This document shows positions 1 to 9,045 of a stretch of 26,650 bases of DNA, one piece after another (within the stretch, counting starts at the first letter, position 1; each line of letters opens with the position of its first letter). Below the pieces are notes generated by a model that saw only the letters and a program-made list of their open reading frames with translations, was not told where the DNA came from and did not search any database. Location of the stretch: positions 1-26,650 of the forward strand of contig CAYZME010000018.1 in the NCBI GenBank assembly GCA_964479435.1. Direction: 5' to 3'. The DNA is from JAAYKS01 sp964479435. GTDB lineage: Bacteria; Bacillota; Clostridia; Saccharofermentanales; UBA5734. A program made the position numbers and the translations under genes.

Positions 1-1
1 C

Positions 2-1384
2 ACCGCGCGAAAGCTATATCATACGTACGCGGCGGATATGCCGATTTACGATTTTCATTGCCACTTAAGCCCGGCGGAGATCGCTGAAAACAAACGGTAC
101 GCGAACATCACGGAAGTCTGGCTCGGCGGCGACCATTATAAGTGGCGCGCGATGCGCTCGGTCGGCGTTCCCGAGCGGTTCATCACGGGAGACGCGACTC
201 CGCAGGAGAAATTTTTCAAATGGGCGGAAGTCGTCCCCCAATTGATCGGCAATCCGCTCTACCATTGGACGCATCTGGAACTCTCACGGTATTTCGGCAT
301 CGACTCCCTGTTAAACCCGCAGACCGCGGCGGCCATCTGGGAGAAATGCAATCAGTTGCTGGCCCGCGACGATTATCGCGCCCAGGCTTTGATCACGCGC
401 TCGAATGTCCGTTATGTCGCGACGACCGACGATCCGCTGGACTTGCTGGAGGCACACGATGAGATCGCGCGCCAACAGAGCGCGGGGCTGTTGCCGGCGT
501 TTACCACGGTGGTGCGGCCGTCTTTCCGGCCGGACAAAGCCCTCCAGATTGAGCAGGATACGTTTGGACCGTGGGCGCGGCGATTGGCGGCCATGATCCC
601 CGGTAGCACCGCCACTTTCGCCGATTTCCTGCACGCGCTGGGTCAACGGATTGATTTCTTCCATGCGCGGAATTGCCGCGCGGCCGACCATGGGTTGGAA
701 AGCGTGGAGTTCGTGGCCTGTAGTGATCAGGAGGCCGAAGCGATTTTTCGCAAAGCGCTTGCCAGTGAGGGCAGCAACCACTTGACAGAACTCGAAATCC
801 GCAAGTATAAAACGAAACTGTTGTTGTTCCTGGGGCGGGAATATGCCAGACGGGGCTGGGTGATGATGCTGCATCTGGGGACGCTGCGGGATAACAACCT
901 GCGCATGTTCCGCACCATCGGTCCGGATACCGGCTTTGACACCATCGCCGACCACAACTACATGTCGGGATTGTCGCGCCTGCTCGGGACGCTGGACGAT
1001 CAGAATGAACTGCCCAAAACCATGTTATTCAACAACAATCCGCGGGATAATTACGCGATCGCGACGATGATCGGGTGCTTTCAGGCCGAGCCGCGCGGCA
1101 AAATGCAGATGGGCTCGGCGTGGTGGTTCAACGACCAAAAAGAGGGGATGATCCGGCAGATGACCGCGTTGGCCAGTTGCGGCGTTTTGTCGACCTTTGT
1201 GGGCATGCTGACCGATTCGCGCAGCTTTCTTTCGTATACCCGCCATGAGTATTTCCGCCGCCTTTTGTGCGATTTGCTCGGAGGCTGGGTCGATAGCGGG
1301 GAAGCGCCGCCGGAGATGGAGCTGCTGGGACAGATGATCCGCAACATCTGCTATGGCAACGCGCTGGCTTATTTTGGTACCTGA
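2..1384 (+). CDS. uxaC: Uronate (glucuronate) isomerase, 5' partial
   Basis: UxaC interconverts D-glucuronate with D-fructuronate and D-galacturonate with D-tagaturonate, the entry step of hexuronate catabolism in the cytoplasm. The HxH metal motif (FHCHL) follows the first in-window Met, and family blocks follow in order: RDNNLRMFRTIGPDTGFD, NNNPRDNYAIATMIG, GKMQMGSAWWFND and LTDSRSFLSYTRHEYFRR near the C-terminus. The Met at position 38 is not the true start. The same frame is open back to position 2 and reads TARKLYHTYAAD just before MPIYDFHCHL, which resembles the conserved N-terminal segment of UxaC. The gene therefore begins off the left edge, and only about 10 residues should be missing, since the family is about 465-470 aa and 460 are visible. 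No other hexuronate gene is in view; partners would lie to the left. Confidence 0.95.
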   Translation, partial: TARKLYHTYAADMPIYDFHCHLSPAEIAENKRYANITEVWLGGDHYKWRAMRSVGVPERFITGDATPQEKFFKWAEVVPQLIGNPLYHWTHLELSRYFGIDSLLNPQTAAAIWEKCNQLLARDDYRAQALITRSNVRYVATTDDPLDLLEAHDEIARQQSAGLLPAFTTVVRPSFRPDKALQIEQDTFGPWARRLAAMIPGSTATFADFLHALGQRIDFFHARNCRAADHGLESVEFVACSDQEAEAIFRKALASEGSNHLTELEIRKYKTKLLLFLGREYARRGWVMMLHLGTLRDNNLRMFRTIGPDTGFDTIADHNYMSGLSRLLGTLDDQNELPKTMLFNNNPRDNYAIATMIGCFQAEPRGKMQMGSAWWFNDQKEGMIRQMTALASCGVLSTFVGMLTDSRSFLSYTRHEYFRRLLCDLLGGWVDSGEAPPEMELLGQMIRNICYGNALAYFGT

Positions 1385-1411
1385 TGGACAGGGAAGGAGC
1401 GACCACGCGAC

Positions 1412-1972
1412 ATGGATGATATTTTTCTGGAACGGATTGTCCCGCGAAAAAAAGATAAATTCTATTATGTCAAAGTTTTGTCACTGATCCTGTCGGCCAT
1501 TCTCGCCGCCGCGACCCTGATCTGGTTGTTGCTGTTGCTGCCCGCCCTTTCTTTTCTTACGCCCATCGCGTTGGCGGGGTGTGGATACGGTTTGTGGTGG
1601 CTGATCGGATCGCTCCATATCGAATACGAGTACATTGTGACCAACGGGGAGCTCGATGTGGATGTGATCGTGCATCGACGCAAGCGCAAGCGTTTGTTTT
1701 CGGGGCGGGTGAAGGATTTTGAAATCATGGCGCGCCTGGATGGCCCCGAGTTTCGCGATTCCGCGGCCCAGTATGAGCGCGAAAAGAGGGCACGGCGCCT
1801 GCAGGTTCTGGATTGCGCGGCGACCGCCGATGCGCCGTCCAGCTGGTTTTTTGTCGCCAATTACAAATCCGAGCGTCTGCTCGTCGTCTTCGATCCGGAC
1901 GAGCGCATGTTGGCGAATATGAAGCGCTTCAACCCGTCCCGTATCAGATACACCGCCGCCGCACAGCGGTAA
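1412..1972 (+). CDS. Small membrane protein, DUF6106-like
   Basis: This is a 186-residue protein of unknown function. The N-terminus (MDDIFLERIVPRKKD) is followed by two adjacent hydrophobic segments at about residues 20-60 separated by a short turn, giving a helical hairpin. The rest is a soluble, charged domain. The layout (short basic N-terminus, two helices, then a segment like EYEYIVTNGELDVDVI) resembles the DUF6106 family found in Clostridia. I recognise this from memory and cannot verify it. It lies 27 bases after uxaC and 21 before the MFS gene, so it is probably co-transcribed. The GGAAGGAG ribosome binding site sits unusually far (about 12 bases) from the ATG. It could be a bPH2-like domain protein; no catalytic residues are evident. 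Confidence 0.75.
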   Translation: MDDIFLERIVPRKKDKFYYVKVLSLILSAILAAATLIWLLLLLPALSFLTPIALAGCGYGLWWLIGSLHIEYEYIVTNGELDVDVIVHRRKRKRLFSGRVKDFEIMARLDGPEFRDSAAQYEREKRARRLQVLDCAATADAPSSWFFVANYKSERLLVVFDPDERMLANMKRFNPSRIRYTAAAQR

Positions 1973-1993
1973 ACAATCGGAGGGGAGCCGTCC

Positions 1994-3328
1994 ATGCCTA
2001 GGATCAGGAACCGCTTTACCGCCCTCGAAAAAAGCTGGATCGCCTACGATTGGGCGAATTCGGTGTTTGCGACCAATATCATGGCCGCGATCTTTCCCAT
2101 TTATTTCTCCTCTGTAGCAAGCGCCGCCGGCGCGCCCGGCGATGTGTATTGGGGTTATGGTACCTCGATCGCGACCGCGGTCATCGCGATCCTGGCGCCT
2201 TTTTTGGGGGCGGTCGGCAACTATCGCGGCATGAAAAAGAAGCTGTTCGCTTTTTTCCTCGCGCTGGGTCTTGTTTTTACCCTCACGATGGCTCTGACCG
2301 ACCATTGGCGGATGATGCTCGCGGGGTACGTTTTGGCATATATCGGATTTTCCGGATCCTGCCTGTTCTATGATTCTTTTCTCACGGACGTGACCACGCG
2401 GGAGCGGATGGACCGCGTATCGGCTTGGGGATACGCGATGGGCTATATCGGCGGCAGCACCATCCCTTTTGTTTTGTCGATCGGCATTTTGTTTGCCATG
2501 GGTATGGACAATCCGCTGGCGGTCAAGTTGAGCGTGGTTCTCACGGTCGCGTGGTGGGCGGTCTTTAGCATCCCGATGTTGCGTCATGTCCGGCAAGTTT
2601 ACTTTGTGGAAACCCCGCGCTCGGAGCTGGCGCGCAATACATGGCGCAATTTGCGGCAGACGGCGCGAGCCATTCTGCGCGATCGCGGCATGCTCATCTT
2701 TATGATCGCTTACTTCTTCTACATCGACGGGGTCAACACGGTGATCCATATGGCGACCGCGTATGGGAGCACGCTGGGGCTGGACGCCACCGCCATGATC
2801 CTGGCGCTTTTGCTGACGCAAATCGTCGCGGTCCCCTGCTCGATTTTGTTTGGCCGCCTGGCGGCGCGTTTTGGCTCCATCCGCGCGATCCTGGGGGCCA
2901 TTCTGATGTATTTTCTGATCTGTTTATTGGGATTCGGCATGGGGCGGATGGTGGAAGGGGCGGCGCTCTCCGACCAGGGCGCGATTTTAGCCCGCGCGCA
3001 ATTGCTTTTCTGGCTGTTGGCCGGGATGGTGGGAACCGTCCAGGGCGGAATCCAGGCCTTGTCGCGCTCGTATTTCGGCAAGTTGGTGCCACCCGCGCGC
3101 TCCAGTGAGTATTTCGGCTTTTTCGACATCTTCGGCAAGTACGCCGCCGTGCTCGGGCCCTTGTTGTATGGTCTGATGGCGCATGCCACCGGGCGCTCTT
3201 CATATGGCATCCTCAGCATCGCGGTCTTCTTCGCGCTGGCTTTCCTTCTGCTCATGGCCGGCGCGCGCGATTTGCGCGCTGCCCAGGACCGCAATCAGAT
3301 CGCGGCAACGGAACCCAACCAACCATGA
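1994..3328 (+). CDS. MFS transporter, UMF1/Atg22-like family
   Basis: This is a 444-residue polytopic membrane protein with about 12 hydrophobic helices. The N-terminal signature EKSWIAYDWANSVFATNI followed by FPIYF is typical of the UMF1 (Atg22/BtlA-like) branch of the major facilitator superfamily. The loop RMDRVSAWGYAMGYIGG and the second-half motif GGIQALSRSYFGKLVP with later FGFFDIFGKYAAVLGP are also characteristic. Substrates of the bacterial members are mostly unknown; yeast Atg22 exports amino acids from the vacuole. A strong GGAGGGGAG site lies 7 bases before the ATG. Its stop overlaps the start of the thioesterase gene (ATGA), so the two are probably translated together. The substrate cannot be inferred from the sequence. 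Confidence 0.9.
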   Translation: MPRIRNRFTALEKSWIAYDWANSVFATNIMAAIFPIYFSSVASAAGAPGDVYWGYGTSIATAVIAILAPFLGAVGNYRGMKKKLFAFFLALGLVFTLTMALTDHWRMMLAGYVLAYIGFSGSCLFYDSFLTDVTTRERMDRVSAWGYAMGYIGGSTIPFVLSIGILFAMGMDNPLAVKLSVVLTVAWWAVFSIPMLRHVRQVYFVETPRSELARNTWRNLRQTARAILRDRGMLIFMIAYFFYIDGVNTVIHMATAYGSTLGLDATAMILALLLTQIVAVPCSILFGRLAARFGSIRAILGAILMYFLICLLGFGMGRMVEGAALSDQGAILARAQLLFWLLAGMVGTVQGGIQALSRSYFGKLVPPARSSEYFGFFDIFGKYAAVLGPLLYGLMAHATGRSSYGILSIAVFFALAFLLLMAGARDLRAAQDRNQIAATEPNQP

Positions 3329-4131
3329 GTGCTGAAACGGGAAGGTATTATTTTCCGGTCCGCGCCACCGATACCGACTGGAACGACCGCCTGCATTTGT
3401 TCGCGCTTTTTTCGCTGATGCAGGAGGCCGCCATCCAGAACGCCAACCACTGCGGATGGGGAACCGAGGTGATGGATCCACTCGGCGTGCGCTGGGTTTT
3501 GACGCGTGTGTCGGTACGGATGCGCACGTTCCCGACCTGGCAGGATCACTTGCGCGTCGATACCTGGCCGCGCGGGCTGGATCGCCTGCTGTTTTTGCGG
3601 GATTTTGAATTTTTCCTGCCGGATGGGGAAGATGGCAAGCCTGTACAGATCGGTGGCGCGACCAGTTCGTGGGTACTGGTGGATATGCGATCGCGCCGGC
3701 CACGGCGCCCGGACCTCCTGCCCGCGCACCCGGAGCACGAACAACCGGACCGGCACGCGCTCGGGTGGAACGCGATGGCGGTGATGAAAAGAGGGGAAGC
3801 GGAGAAAGGCCAGCCGACGATCATCAAATATGCCGACGCGTGTGACATAGACCGCAATCTGCATGTCAACAACACCCGCTATGTGGCCTGGTGTGTGGAC
3901 GCGGTGTATCGCCAAGCGCAAGATCACCCCCGGCTTGCCGGGATCGATATCCAATATATCGCCGAAGCGCGATTCGGCGACCAGGTCGCGATTTGGGCGA
4001 CGACACAGTACGCCGCCGCCGGGCGGGAGTTTCATGTGCGCGGGTATTCGACGGCGGCGGACAAGGTGCTTTTTCGCGCGATCCTGTACGAGGCCGAAAA
4101 AGAGCCGCAGCCATCGGCTGGCGAAAATTGA
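3325..4131 (+). CDS. Acyl-ACP thioesterase (FatA/FatB-like)
   Basis: This is a 268-residue double hot-dog thioesterase that hydrolyses acyl-ACP to free fatty acid in the cytoplasm. The first hot-dog domain covers about residues 8-130, with the conserved DTWPRG strand near residue 75. The second covers about 150-260 and holds the signature NLHVNNTRY, with catalytic Asn178 and His180. A Glu in QYIAEARFGD about 35 residues later sits where the plant enzymes have the EC pair, and the Cys of that pair is absent, as in many bacterial members. There is no convincing ribosome binding site before the ATG. The 4-base ATGA overlap with the transporter gene points to translational coupling. The gene closes this operon, and a fresh promoter follows 18 bases downstream. 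Confidence 0.9.
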   Translation: MSAETGRYYFPVRATDTDWNDRLHLFALFSLMQEAAIQNANHCGWGTEVMDPLGVRWVLTRVSVRMRTFPTWQDHLRVDTWPRGLDRLLFLRDFEFFLPDGEDGKPVQIGGATSSWVLVDMRSRRPRRPDLLPAHPEHEQPDRHALGWNAMAVMKRGEAEKGQPTIIKYADACDIDRNLHVNNTRYVAWCVDAVYRQAQDHPRLAGIDIQYIAEARFGDQVAIWATTQYAAAGREFHVRGYSTAADKVLFRAILYEAEKEPQPSAGEN

Positions 4132-4148
4132 ACAATTGTGGCGCGCGA

Positions 4149-4177
4149 TTTACCGTCTGTGTTTCTTACGCTATAAT
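4149..4177 (+). promoter_or_regulatory. Sigma-70/sigma-A-type promoter for the ABC operon
   Basis: The sequence has TTTACC (4149-4154), a 17-base spacer and a perfect TATAAT (4172-4177). It is the only strong promoter in the 108-base gap before the ABC ATPase gene, about 63 bases ahead of its ATG. The -35 matches consensus at 4 of 6 positions. It would drive the downstream run of plus-strand genes. Confidence 0.75.
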
Positions 4178-4239
4178 CGTTGCAGCGTCCGTCAGGGACA
4201 CGATCCGGTGCGTGCGCCGAGAGCGCGGGAGGACTTCCA

Positions 4240-5196
4240 ATGATTGAAATCCGCAACTTAGTCAAGTATTACGGTGACAAAAAAGCGGTGGACGACATCT
4301 CGTTTACAGTGCAGGATGGGGAGATTCTGGGTTTTCTGGGGCCGAACGGCGCCGGTAAGACGACGACCATGAATATCCTGACCGGGTTTTTGTCGGCGAC
4401 TTCGGGGTATGTCGAGATCGATGGCTATGACATATTGGAAAAGCCGCAAGAGGCCAAACGCGCGATCGGCTATCTGCCAGAACATCCGCCCCTCTATCTG
4501 GATATGACGGTGACCGAATACTTGCGGTTTGTTTCCGAGCTCAAGGGCGTCGATCCGGCCGTGCGCAACCGCCAATTGACAGACATCATGCGCAGTGTGC
4601 GGATCACGGACCACGCCGGCCGGTTGATCAAAAACTTGTCCAAGGGATACCGGCAACGCGTCGGCATCGCGCAGGCCATGGTCGGTAGCCCGAGCGTGCT
4701 GGTGCTGGACGAGCCGACGGTCGGGCTGGACCCCAAACAGATTATTGAAATCCGCAATCTGATCAAAGAATTGGGGAAGAAACACACGGTGATTCTGAGT
4801 TCGCACATTCTGCCCGAGGTTCAGGCGGTTTGCGAGCGGGTCGTGATCATCCACCGCGGGCGTATCGCCGCGATCGACACCCCCGGCAGCATTTCTTCGC
4901 GTATGAGCAAGATCAGCAAGATGCAAGTGACGGTCGAGGGCCCGCACAAGGACATTCTGCAAAAGATCCGCATGCTGTCCGGCGTTCGTCTGGCCGAGCT
5001 GGTGATGGAAAAAGACGGGGTCTGTGCCATCAATATCGATTGCGAGTCCGGTGTGGACGCGCGCAAACCGTTGTTTTTTGAAATGGCGCGCCATGCCTGG
5101 CCCATTCTTGAGCTCAAGTCGCTCGAACCGACATTGGAAGATATTTTCCTGGCGGTCACCAGTGGCGCCGCAAACGAGAACGAGGAGGAGGCATAA
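4240..5196 (+). CDS. ABC transporter ATP-binding protein, GldA-like
   Basis: This is a 318-residue ATPase of an ABC-2-type exporter. Walker A GPNGAGKTT is at residues 34-42, the Q-loop region is GYLPEHPPL, the signature LSKGYRQR is at 133-140, Walker B VLVLDEP is at 153-159 and the switch His is 189. A C-terminal extension of about 100 residues follows the nucleotide-binding domain, as in the GldA/NatA/CcmA-like group. The ATG at 4240 is chosen because GGGAGGA precedes it closely and the product begins MIEIRNLVKYYG, the family start. An upstream in-frame ATG at 4180 has no ribosome binding site and lies just downstream of the promoter. The permease gene starts 2 bases after the stop. The partner genes (permease, GldG-like) indicate the Gld-type exporter; the substrate is unknown. 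Confidence 0.95.
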   Translation: MIEIRNLVKYYGDKKAVDDISFTVQDGEILGFLGPNGAGKTTTMNILTGFLSATSGYVEIDGYDILEKPQEAKRAIGYLPEHPPLYLDMTVTEYLRFVSELKGVDPAVRNRQLTDIMRSVRITDHAGRLIKNLSKGYRQRVGIAQAMVGSPSVLVLDEPTVGLDPKQIIEIRNLIKELGKKHTVILSSHILPEVQAVCERVVIIHRGRIAAIDTPGSISSRMSKISKMQVTVEGPHKDILQKIRMLSGVRLAELVMEKDGVCAINIDCESGVDARKPLFFEMARHAWPILELKSLEPTLEDIFLAVTSGAANENEEEA

Positions 5197-5198
5197 AG

Positions 5199-5987
5199 AT
5201 GAAAAGGATGACCGCCATCCTGAGGAAAGAATTGCTTTCCTACTTCAAATCGCCGATCGGTTGGGTTGTGTTCGCGATTTTTATGGCTGTGAGCGGGGTG
5301 TATCTAGCCTCCGGTTTGTCGTATTCGTCCGCGGATATGACGGGCGAGATTGCTTTTATCCAATCCATGCTTTTCATCATCATTCCGCTGTTGACGATGA
5401 AGACCTTTTCGGAGGAGAAACGCAACGGAACCGATGTTTTATTGCTGACCTCTCCGGCTTCCCTGCTGGAAATTGTACTCGGTAAGTATCTGGCGATCCT
5501 CTCGATCTTTTTGTTGATGACCCTGGGCACCGTGATCCATTTGTTGATCGTGGTCTATTTCGGCGGACTGATCCAGATCAGTGTACTCGGCGCCTATATC
5601 GGTTTTATCCTGCTGGGGGCCGCTTATCTGGCGATCGGGGTGTTTGCCTCGGCCATGACTGAAAGCCAGATCATTGCCGCCGTCGTCACCTTCATTTGCA
5701 TTCTGGCGCTGAACATTGTCGACTCCATCGGCAGCATCATGGGCAATGGCATCGCCTCTTTCCTGAATAAAATCGACTTTCTCAATATCATCCCTGACAC
5801 ATGGCTGACCTCGTTTGGCACAGCGGTCGTTGTGGGAATCCAATGGATCAACCCCAGTTCCAGACTGGAAAACATCAGCGCCGGAATCTTTGAACTGGCG
5901 CCGTTGGTATTTTTTATCAGTCTGATCGCTGTTTTCCTGTATTTGACCATACGGATCATTGAGAAGCGGCGCTGGAGCCAGAGGTGA
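5199..5987 (+). CDS. ABC-2 type permease, GldF-like
   Basis: This is a 262-residue integral membrane protein with about six hydrophobic helices, the permease of the exporter encoded with the ATPase upstream. It opens with RMTAILRKELLSYFKSPIGW, the typical start of GldF-like permeases, followed by a first helix. The loop MKTFSEEKRNGTDVLLLTSP after the second helix is a hallmark of this permease family. A GGAGGAGG site lies at the end of the ATPase gene, 2 bases from which the ATG begins. The stop overlaps or abuts the start of the GldG-like gene. The segment AMTESQIIAAVVTF is also family-like. The substrate is not predictable from the sequence. Confidence 0.93.
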   Translation: MKRMTAILRKELLSYFKSPIGWVVFAIFMAVSGVYLASGLSYSSADMTGEIAFIQSMLFIIIPLLTMKTFSEEKRNGTDVLLLTSPASLLEIVLGKYLAILSIFLLMTLGTVIHLLIVVYFGGLIQISVLGAYIGFILLGAAYLAIGVFASAMTESQIIAAVVTFICILALNIVDSIGSIMGNGIASFLNKIDFLNIIPDTWLTSFGTAVVVGIQWINPSSRLENISAGIFELAPLVFFISLIAVFLYLTIRIIEKRRWSQR

Positions 5988-5992
5988 TAGCA

Positions 5993-7492
5993 ATGGGATT
6001 GTTTCAAGTGTTCAAGCAGAAAAAAGATAAGAAGCCGGCCGTGGTCGATCAACGCAACCGCACTTTGCGCCGCGTCTCGCTCATTTCCGCCGTGGTTTTT
6101 ATCGCCATTCTCTTGCTGGTCAACATCTTGTTTGACTCCATCCTGGGTGAAAAGCTGAGATGGGACTGGTCCTATGGAAAAATGTATTCCATCGGCAAGG
6201 TCAGCAAGGAGCTGCTGGCGGATCTGACCTCCCCGATACAGATCACCGGTCTGTACGAAAAAGGCTCGATTTCCAGCCTGGCCCGCATTGAAATGGCGCT
6301 CGACAGCTACAAAGACGCGGGCCATGACAAAGTCGAAGTACGCTATGTGAGTATGGATCTGGTGCCCGACATCGGCCGGGAGCTCGATGAGACCGGTATG
6401 AAAGAGTTTACATCCGGCACCTTTGTCGTGAAAAACATGGATACGGGCCGGCTGCGCATCGTGACACAAAACGATTTGTTCACGATCGACCAGGAGCGGT
6501 ATTACTACTCCGGTGAGGTGGTTGTCACCGGCATCACGGCGGAATCGGCGTTCAGCGGTGCCATCAATTATGTAACCGCGACGATCACGCCCGTTTTCTA
6601 TTCATTGGATGGCCATGACGAGACGCCGCTGGATGTCTTTGCGACGCTCACATCCATTCTGACCGGCTCCAACAATGTCGACATCCGCGGGACGCTGAAC
6701 CTGATGCTGGATCCGTCCATCCCTGAGGATTGTTCGGTTTTGGTCATCAACAACCCGCGCAAAGACATCACAGTGGATGAGCAGCGCGTCCTCATGGATT
6801 ATCTCAAAAAAGGCGGCGACCTGATGGTGCTGACCGAGTTCAACCAATACGCCTTCCCGCGGTTGAATGAAATTCTGGCGGAATACAACATCGAAATCAC
6901 CAACGATAAAATCCGCGAAGATGATGTGGATCGCCGCTTCAACAAATTGCCGTACACGTTTGTCGCGGATTGGCCGGCCGGTACGCTGAGCACGACTCCT
7001 TACGAGACCTCGCTTCTGGGGATCAACGCGCGCCACATCAGCGTGTTGGCCAACGCGAAAGACTGGGTCCATGTGGAGCCGCTCGCGCAGACCGGAAGCA
7101 GCGGCGTGATCGAGGAATTGGGCAACGAAGATCAGTTCTCGGCGCCGGGCGTGCAAGTGTTTGCCGCCATGTGTGAGAACACGGGTTGGATGTCCAGCCA
7201 TGTTTCGGAGTCCAGCAAAGTGGTGGTCATCGGCAGCATCAATATGCTGAGTGATTCGGTTTTGCGAAATTTCAACACCTACAACGGCAACCAATTCTAC
7301 TTTTCCGTCAACTGGCTGACCGACGCGCAAGACACCAGTCTGTATATTTCGGAAAAGCCGCTGCCATCCTTTCTCTTGCAAAAAGGAACACAAACCGGCT
7401 ATGTGTTTATGTCTGTAACGGCGTTGGCCCTGATCCCCGCGGCTTTGCTGATCGTGGGGCTGGTTGTTTACCGTCGTCGTAAAAACCTGTGA
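5993..7492 (+). CDS. GldG-like ABC-associated membrane protein
   Basis: This is a 499-residue protein related to GldG, the auxiliary subunit of Gld-type ABC exporters. An N-terminal basic stretch and a transmembrane helix at about residues 28-46 lead into a large extracytoplasmic domain, which begins with a region like KMYSIGKVSKELLADLTSPIQ. A central part contains the NNPRKDITVDEQRVLMDYLKKGGDL block, an IFT52/GATase-like fold segment here split by my reading. A second helix at about 470-490 ends in basic YRRRKNL. An alternative GTG start at 5984 overlaps the permease stop (GTGA). I prefer ATG 5993 because AGAGGTG sits 6 bases before it. The role is presumed structural or substrate-handling on the outer face; no enzyme activity is known for the family. 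Confidence 0.88.
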   Translation: MGLFQVFKQKKDKKPAVVDQRNRTLRRVSLISAVVFIAILLLVNILFDSILGEKLRWDWSYGKMYSIGKVSKELLADLTSPIQITGLYEKGSISSLARIEMALDSYKDAGHDKVEVRYVSMDLVPDIGRELDETGMKEFTSGTFVVKNMDTGRLRIVTQNDLFTIDQERYYYSGEVVVTGITAESAFSGAINYVTATITPVFYSLDGHDETPLDVFATLTSILTGSNNVDIRGTLNLMLDPSIPEDCSVLVINNPRKDITVDEQRVLMDYLKKGGDLMVLTEFNQYAFPRLNEILAEYNIEITNDKIREDDVDRRFNKLPYTFVADWPAGTLSTTPYETSLLGINARHISVLANAKDWVHVEPLAQTGSSGVIEELGNEDQFSAPGVQVFAAMCENTGWMSSHVSESSKVVVIGSINMLSDSVLRNFNTYNGNQFYFSVNWLTDAQDTSLYISEKPLPSFLLQKGTQTGYVFMSVTALALIPAALLIVGLVVYRRRKNL

Positions 7493-7532
7493 CCGCCCCC
7501 GTACAAAGGAATTTGCGGAGGAATAGCGCTAC

Positions 7533-9019
7533 ATGAATCACTGGAAAAAACTATGGATCCCCGGCATCTTGTTGCTGGCACTGGCAGCCGTGCTGGTTGT
7601 CACAAGTGTATGGGGCGATCGGGGGAGCAGTCCCACCGCGGCGACAACGGAACCGATTCAATATCTCTTCTATTCTGTGGAGTCGGATTTGGCCACAATC
7701 ACCCTGGAGAACGCGACCGGCCAGATGGTCGTCGAGCGGCAGGAAAGCAAAGACGCGGCGGGCACCGTCTCCTATGAATGGCATGTGCGTACACCCGCAA
7801 ACCCCGCGTATTCCGATGCGAGTGTGCGGAACATGGTGTCCTATCTCCGCGCGTTGTCCTCGTTGCGGTTGATCAGTGAAAAAGCGACCGATCTGTCGCT
7901 ATATGGTTTGGATCAGCCGGCCGGGCGCATGATTGTTCAAAGCAACGATGGCGGGCAGACAACGNNNNNNNNNNCAGTTTGGCCGGGTCGGGGGCGAACT
8001 ATTACGCGATGGTCGAAGGTTCGGGCGTTGTCCACCTGATCGGGACGGGGTCTGGCGACGCGATTCTCAAGCCGGCGATGCGCTATTTGGACCCGCAACT
8101 GTGCAGCGCGGAATACAGCGACATCAAATCGGTCACCATCCGCCGCAAGTCCGATCAGACGCAGGTGGTTTTTAACAGCCACCCCTTCTACAACGACGCG
8201 GGGGAATTGATTGAATTGCAGTGGAAATTTGAGGAGCCTCTGCACTGGATGGGCGAGACCCTCAAGGTCGAGCCGCTGGTAACGGAGATTATCGCCGCGA
8301 CCGCCTCGGAGTTCATCGCCACCGATGTCCCGGAGGCGGAGCTTGCCCAGTATGGATTGGACGCGCCCGCTTATGAATTTGAAATCAGCGACGCCAACCA
8401 GACTTATACCATTTCGCTTGGCAAAGCGGCCGGGTCCGGTTTGTATTATGGCATGGCAAGCCGCATCCCCGGCGCCGTCTTCACCACATCGTCCAGCCAG
8501 TTCACGTTGGTGGACGCGCCGGTCATGCAATGGTTGAACCGGTTTATATATCTGGCGAATATTGCTGACACGGTCGGGGTGGACGTACAATTGGATGGGG
8601 CGCGGATTGCCATCGAGATCGATGGCAAGTCGGATCCCAACATCTTTAAAATCGATGGAAAAAACGCGAACATCACCGACAGTGCGGGTAAGAGCTATTT
8701 CAAATCGTTCTACCAGTCGGTGATCGGAGCGACCCTGGTGGGCATCGATCGGGAAGCCGAGCCCGACCTCGCTTTGGCCAATGTGGTGATCCGCTACAAA
8801 TTCCGCGACGGCACCCGCGTGCAGGTGGCATATGTACCGCGCGACGCGTACACCCTGTATGCCTTTCTCGACGGGGAGTATACCGGCGGCTATGTGGATA
8901 TCAACGTCCTCGACAATGAGGATTTTGACGTCGGGAATGTATTGCCGGCAGGACTGAGGCCGGCCTACCGGGGCATGGTCAACGCCATGAACAAGGCCGT
9001 GGACGGGGTATACAATTAA
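7533..9019 (+). CDS. DUF4340-containing envelope protein (interrupted by assembly gap)
   Basis: This is one gene split by the N run at 7965-7974. The frame before the gap starts at 7533; the frame after it opens by 7976 and ends at 9019. An N-terminal transmembrane anchor lies at about residues 7-25 (IPGILLLALAAVLVVTSVW), and the remainder is predicted outside the membrane. Two copies of the DUF4340 core are visible. LSLYGLDQPAGRMIV followed after the gap by GSGANYYAMVEG is the first. LAQYGLDAPAYEFEI followed by ISLGKAAGSGLYYGM is the second. DUF4340 proteins commonly follow GldG in such operons, sometimes fused to it. GCGGAGGA lies about 10 bases before the ATG. The function is unknown, probably an accessory of the exporter. 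The shift between frames is an artefact of placeholder N, not evidence of a frameshift mutation. Confidence 0.88.
7965..7974. other. Assembly gap (10 N)
   Basis: Ten N sit inside the DUF4340 gene. The upstream codon series is complete at 7964 and the downstream frame needs c7975 as a third codon base. The true missing length must therefore be 2 modulo 3, so it cannot be exactly 10 if the gene is intact. Ten is probably a scaffolding placeholder. Confidence 0.97.
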
Positions 9020-9045
9020 TCGGCAGAAGTAAGGGGACGATCGAA

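Noticed and set aside
1481..2821. Long minus-strand open frame (446 codons) opposite the DUF6106-like and UMF1 genes
   Set aside because: The translation is rich in Arg, His, Gln and Asp with no domain or membrane pattern. It is a shadow of the plus-strand genes in GC-rich DNA.
4111..4140. Terminator after the thioesterase
   Set aside because: CAGCC-ATC-GGCTG gives only five pairs with a 3-base loop and no T run.
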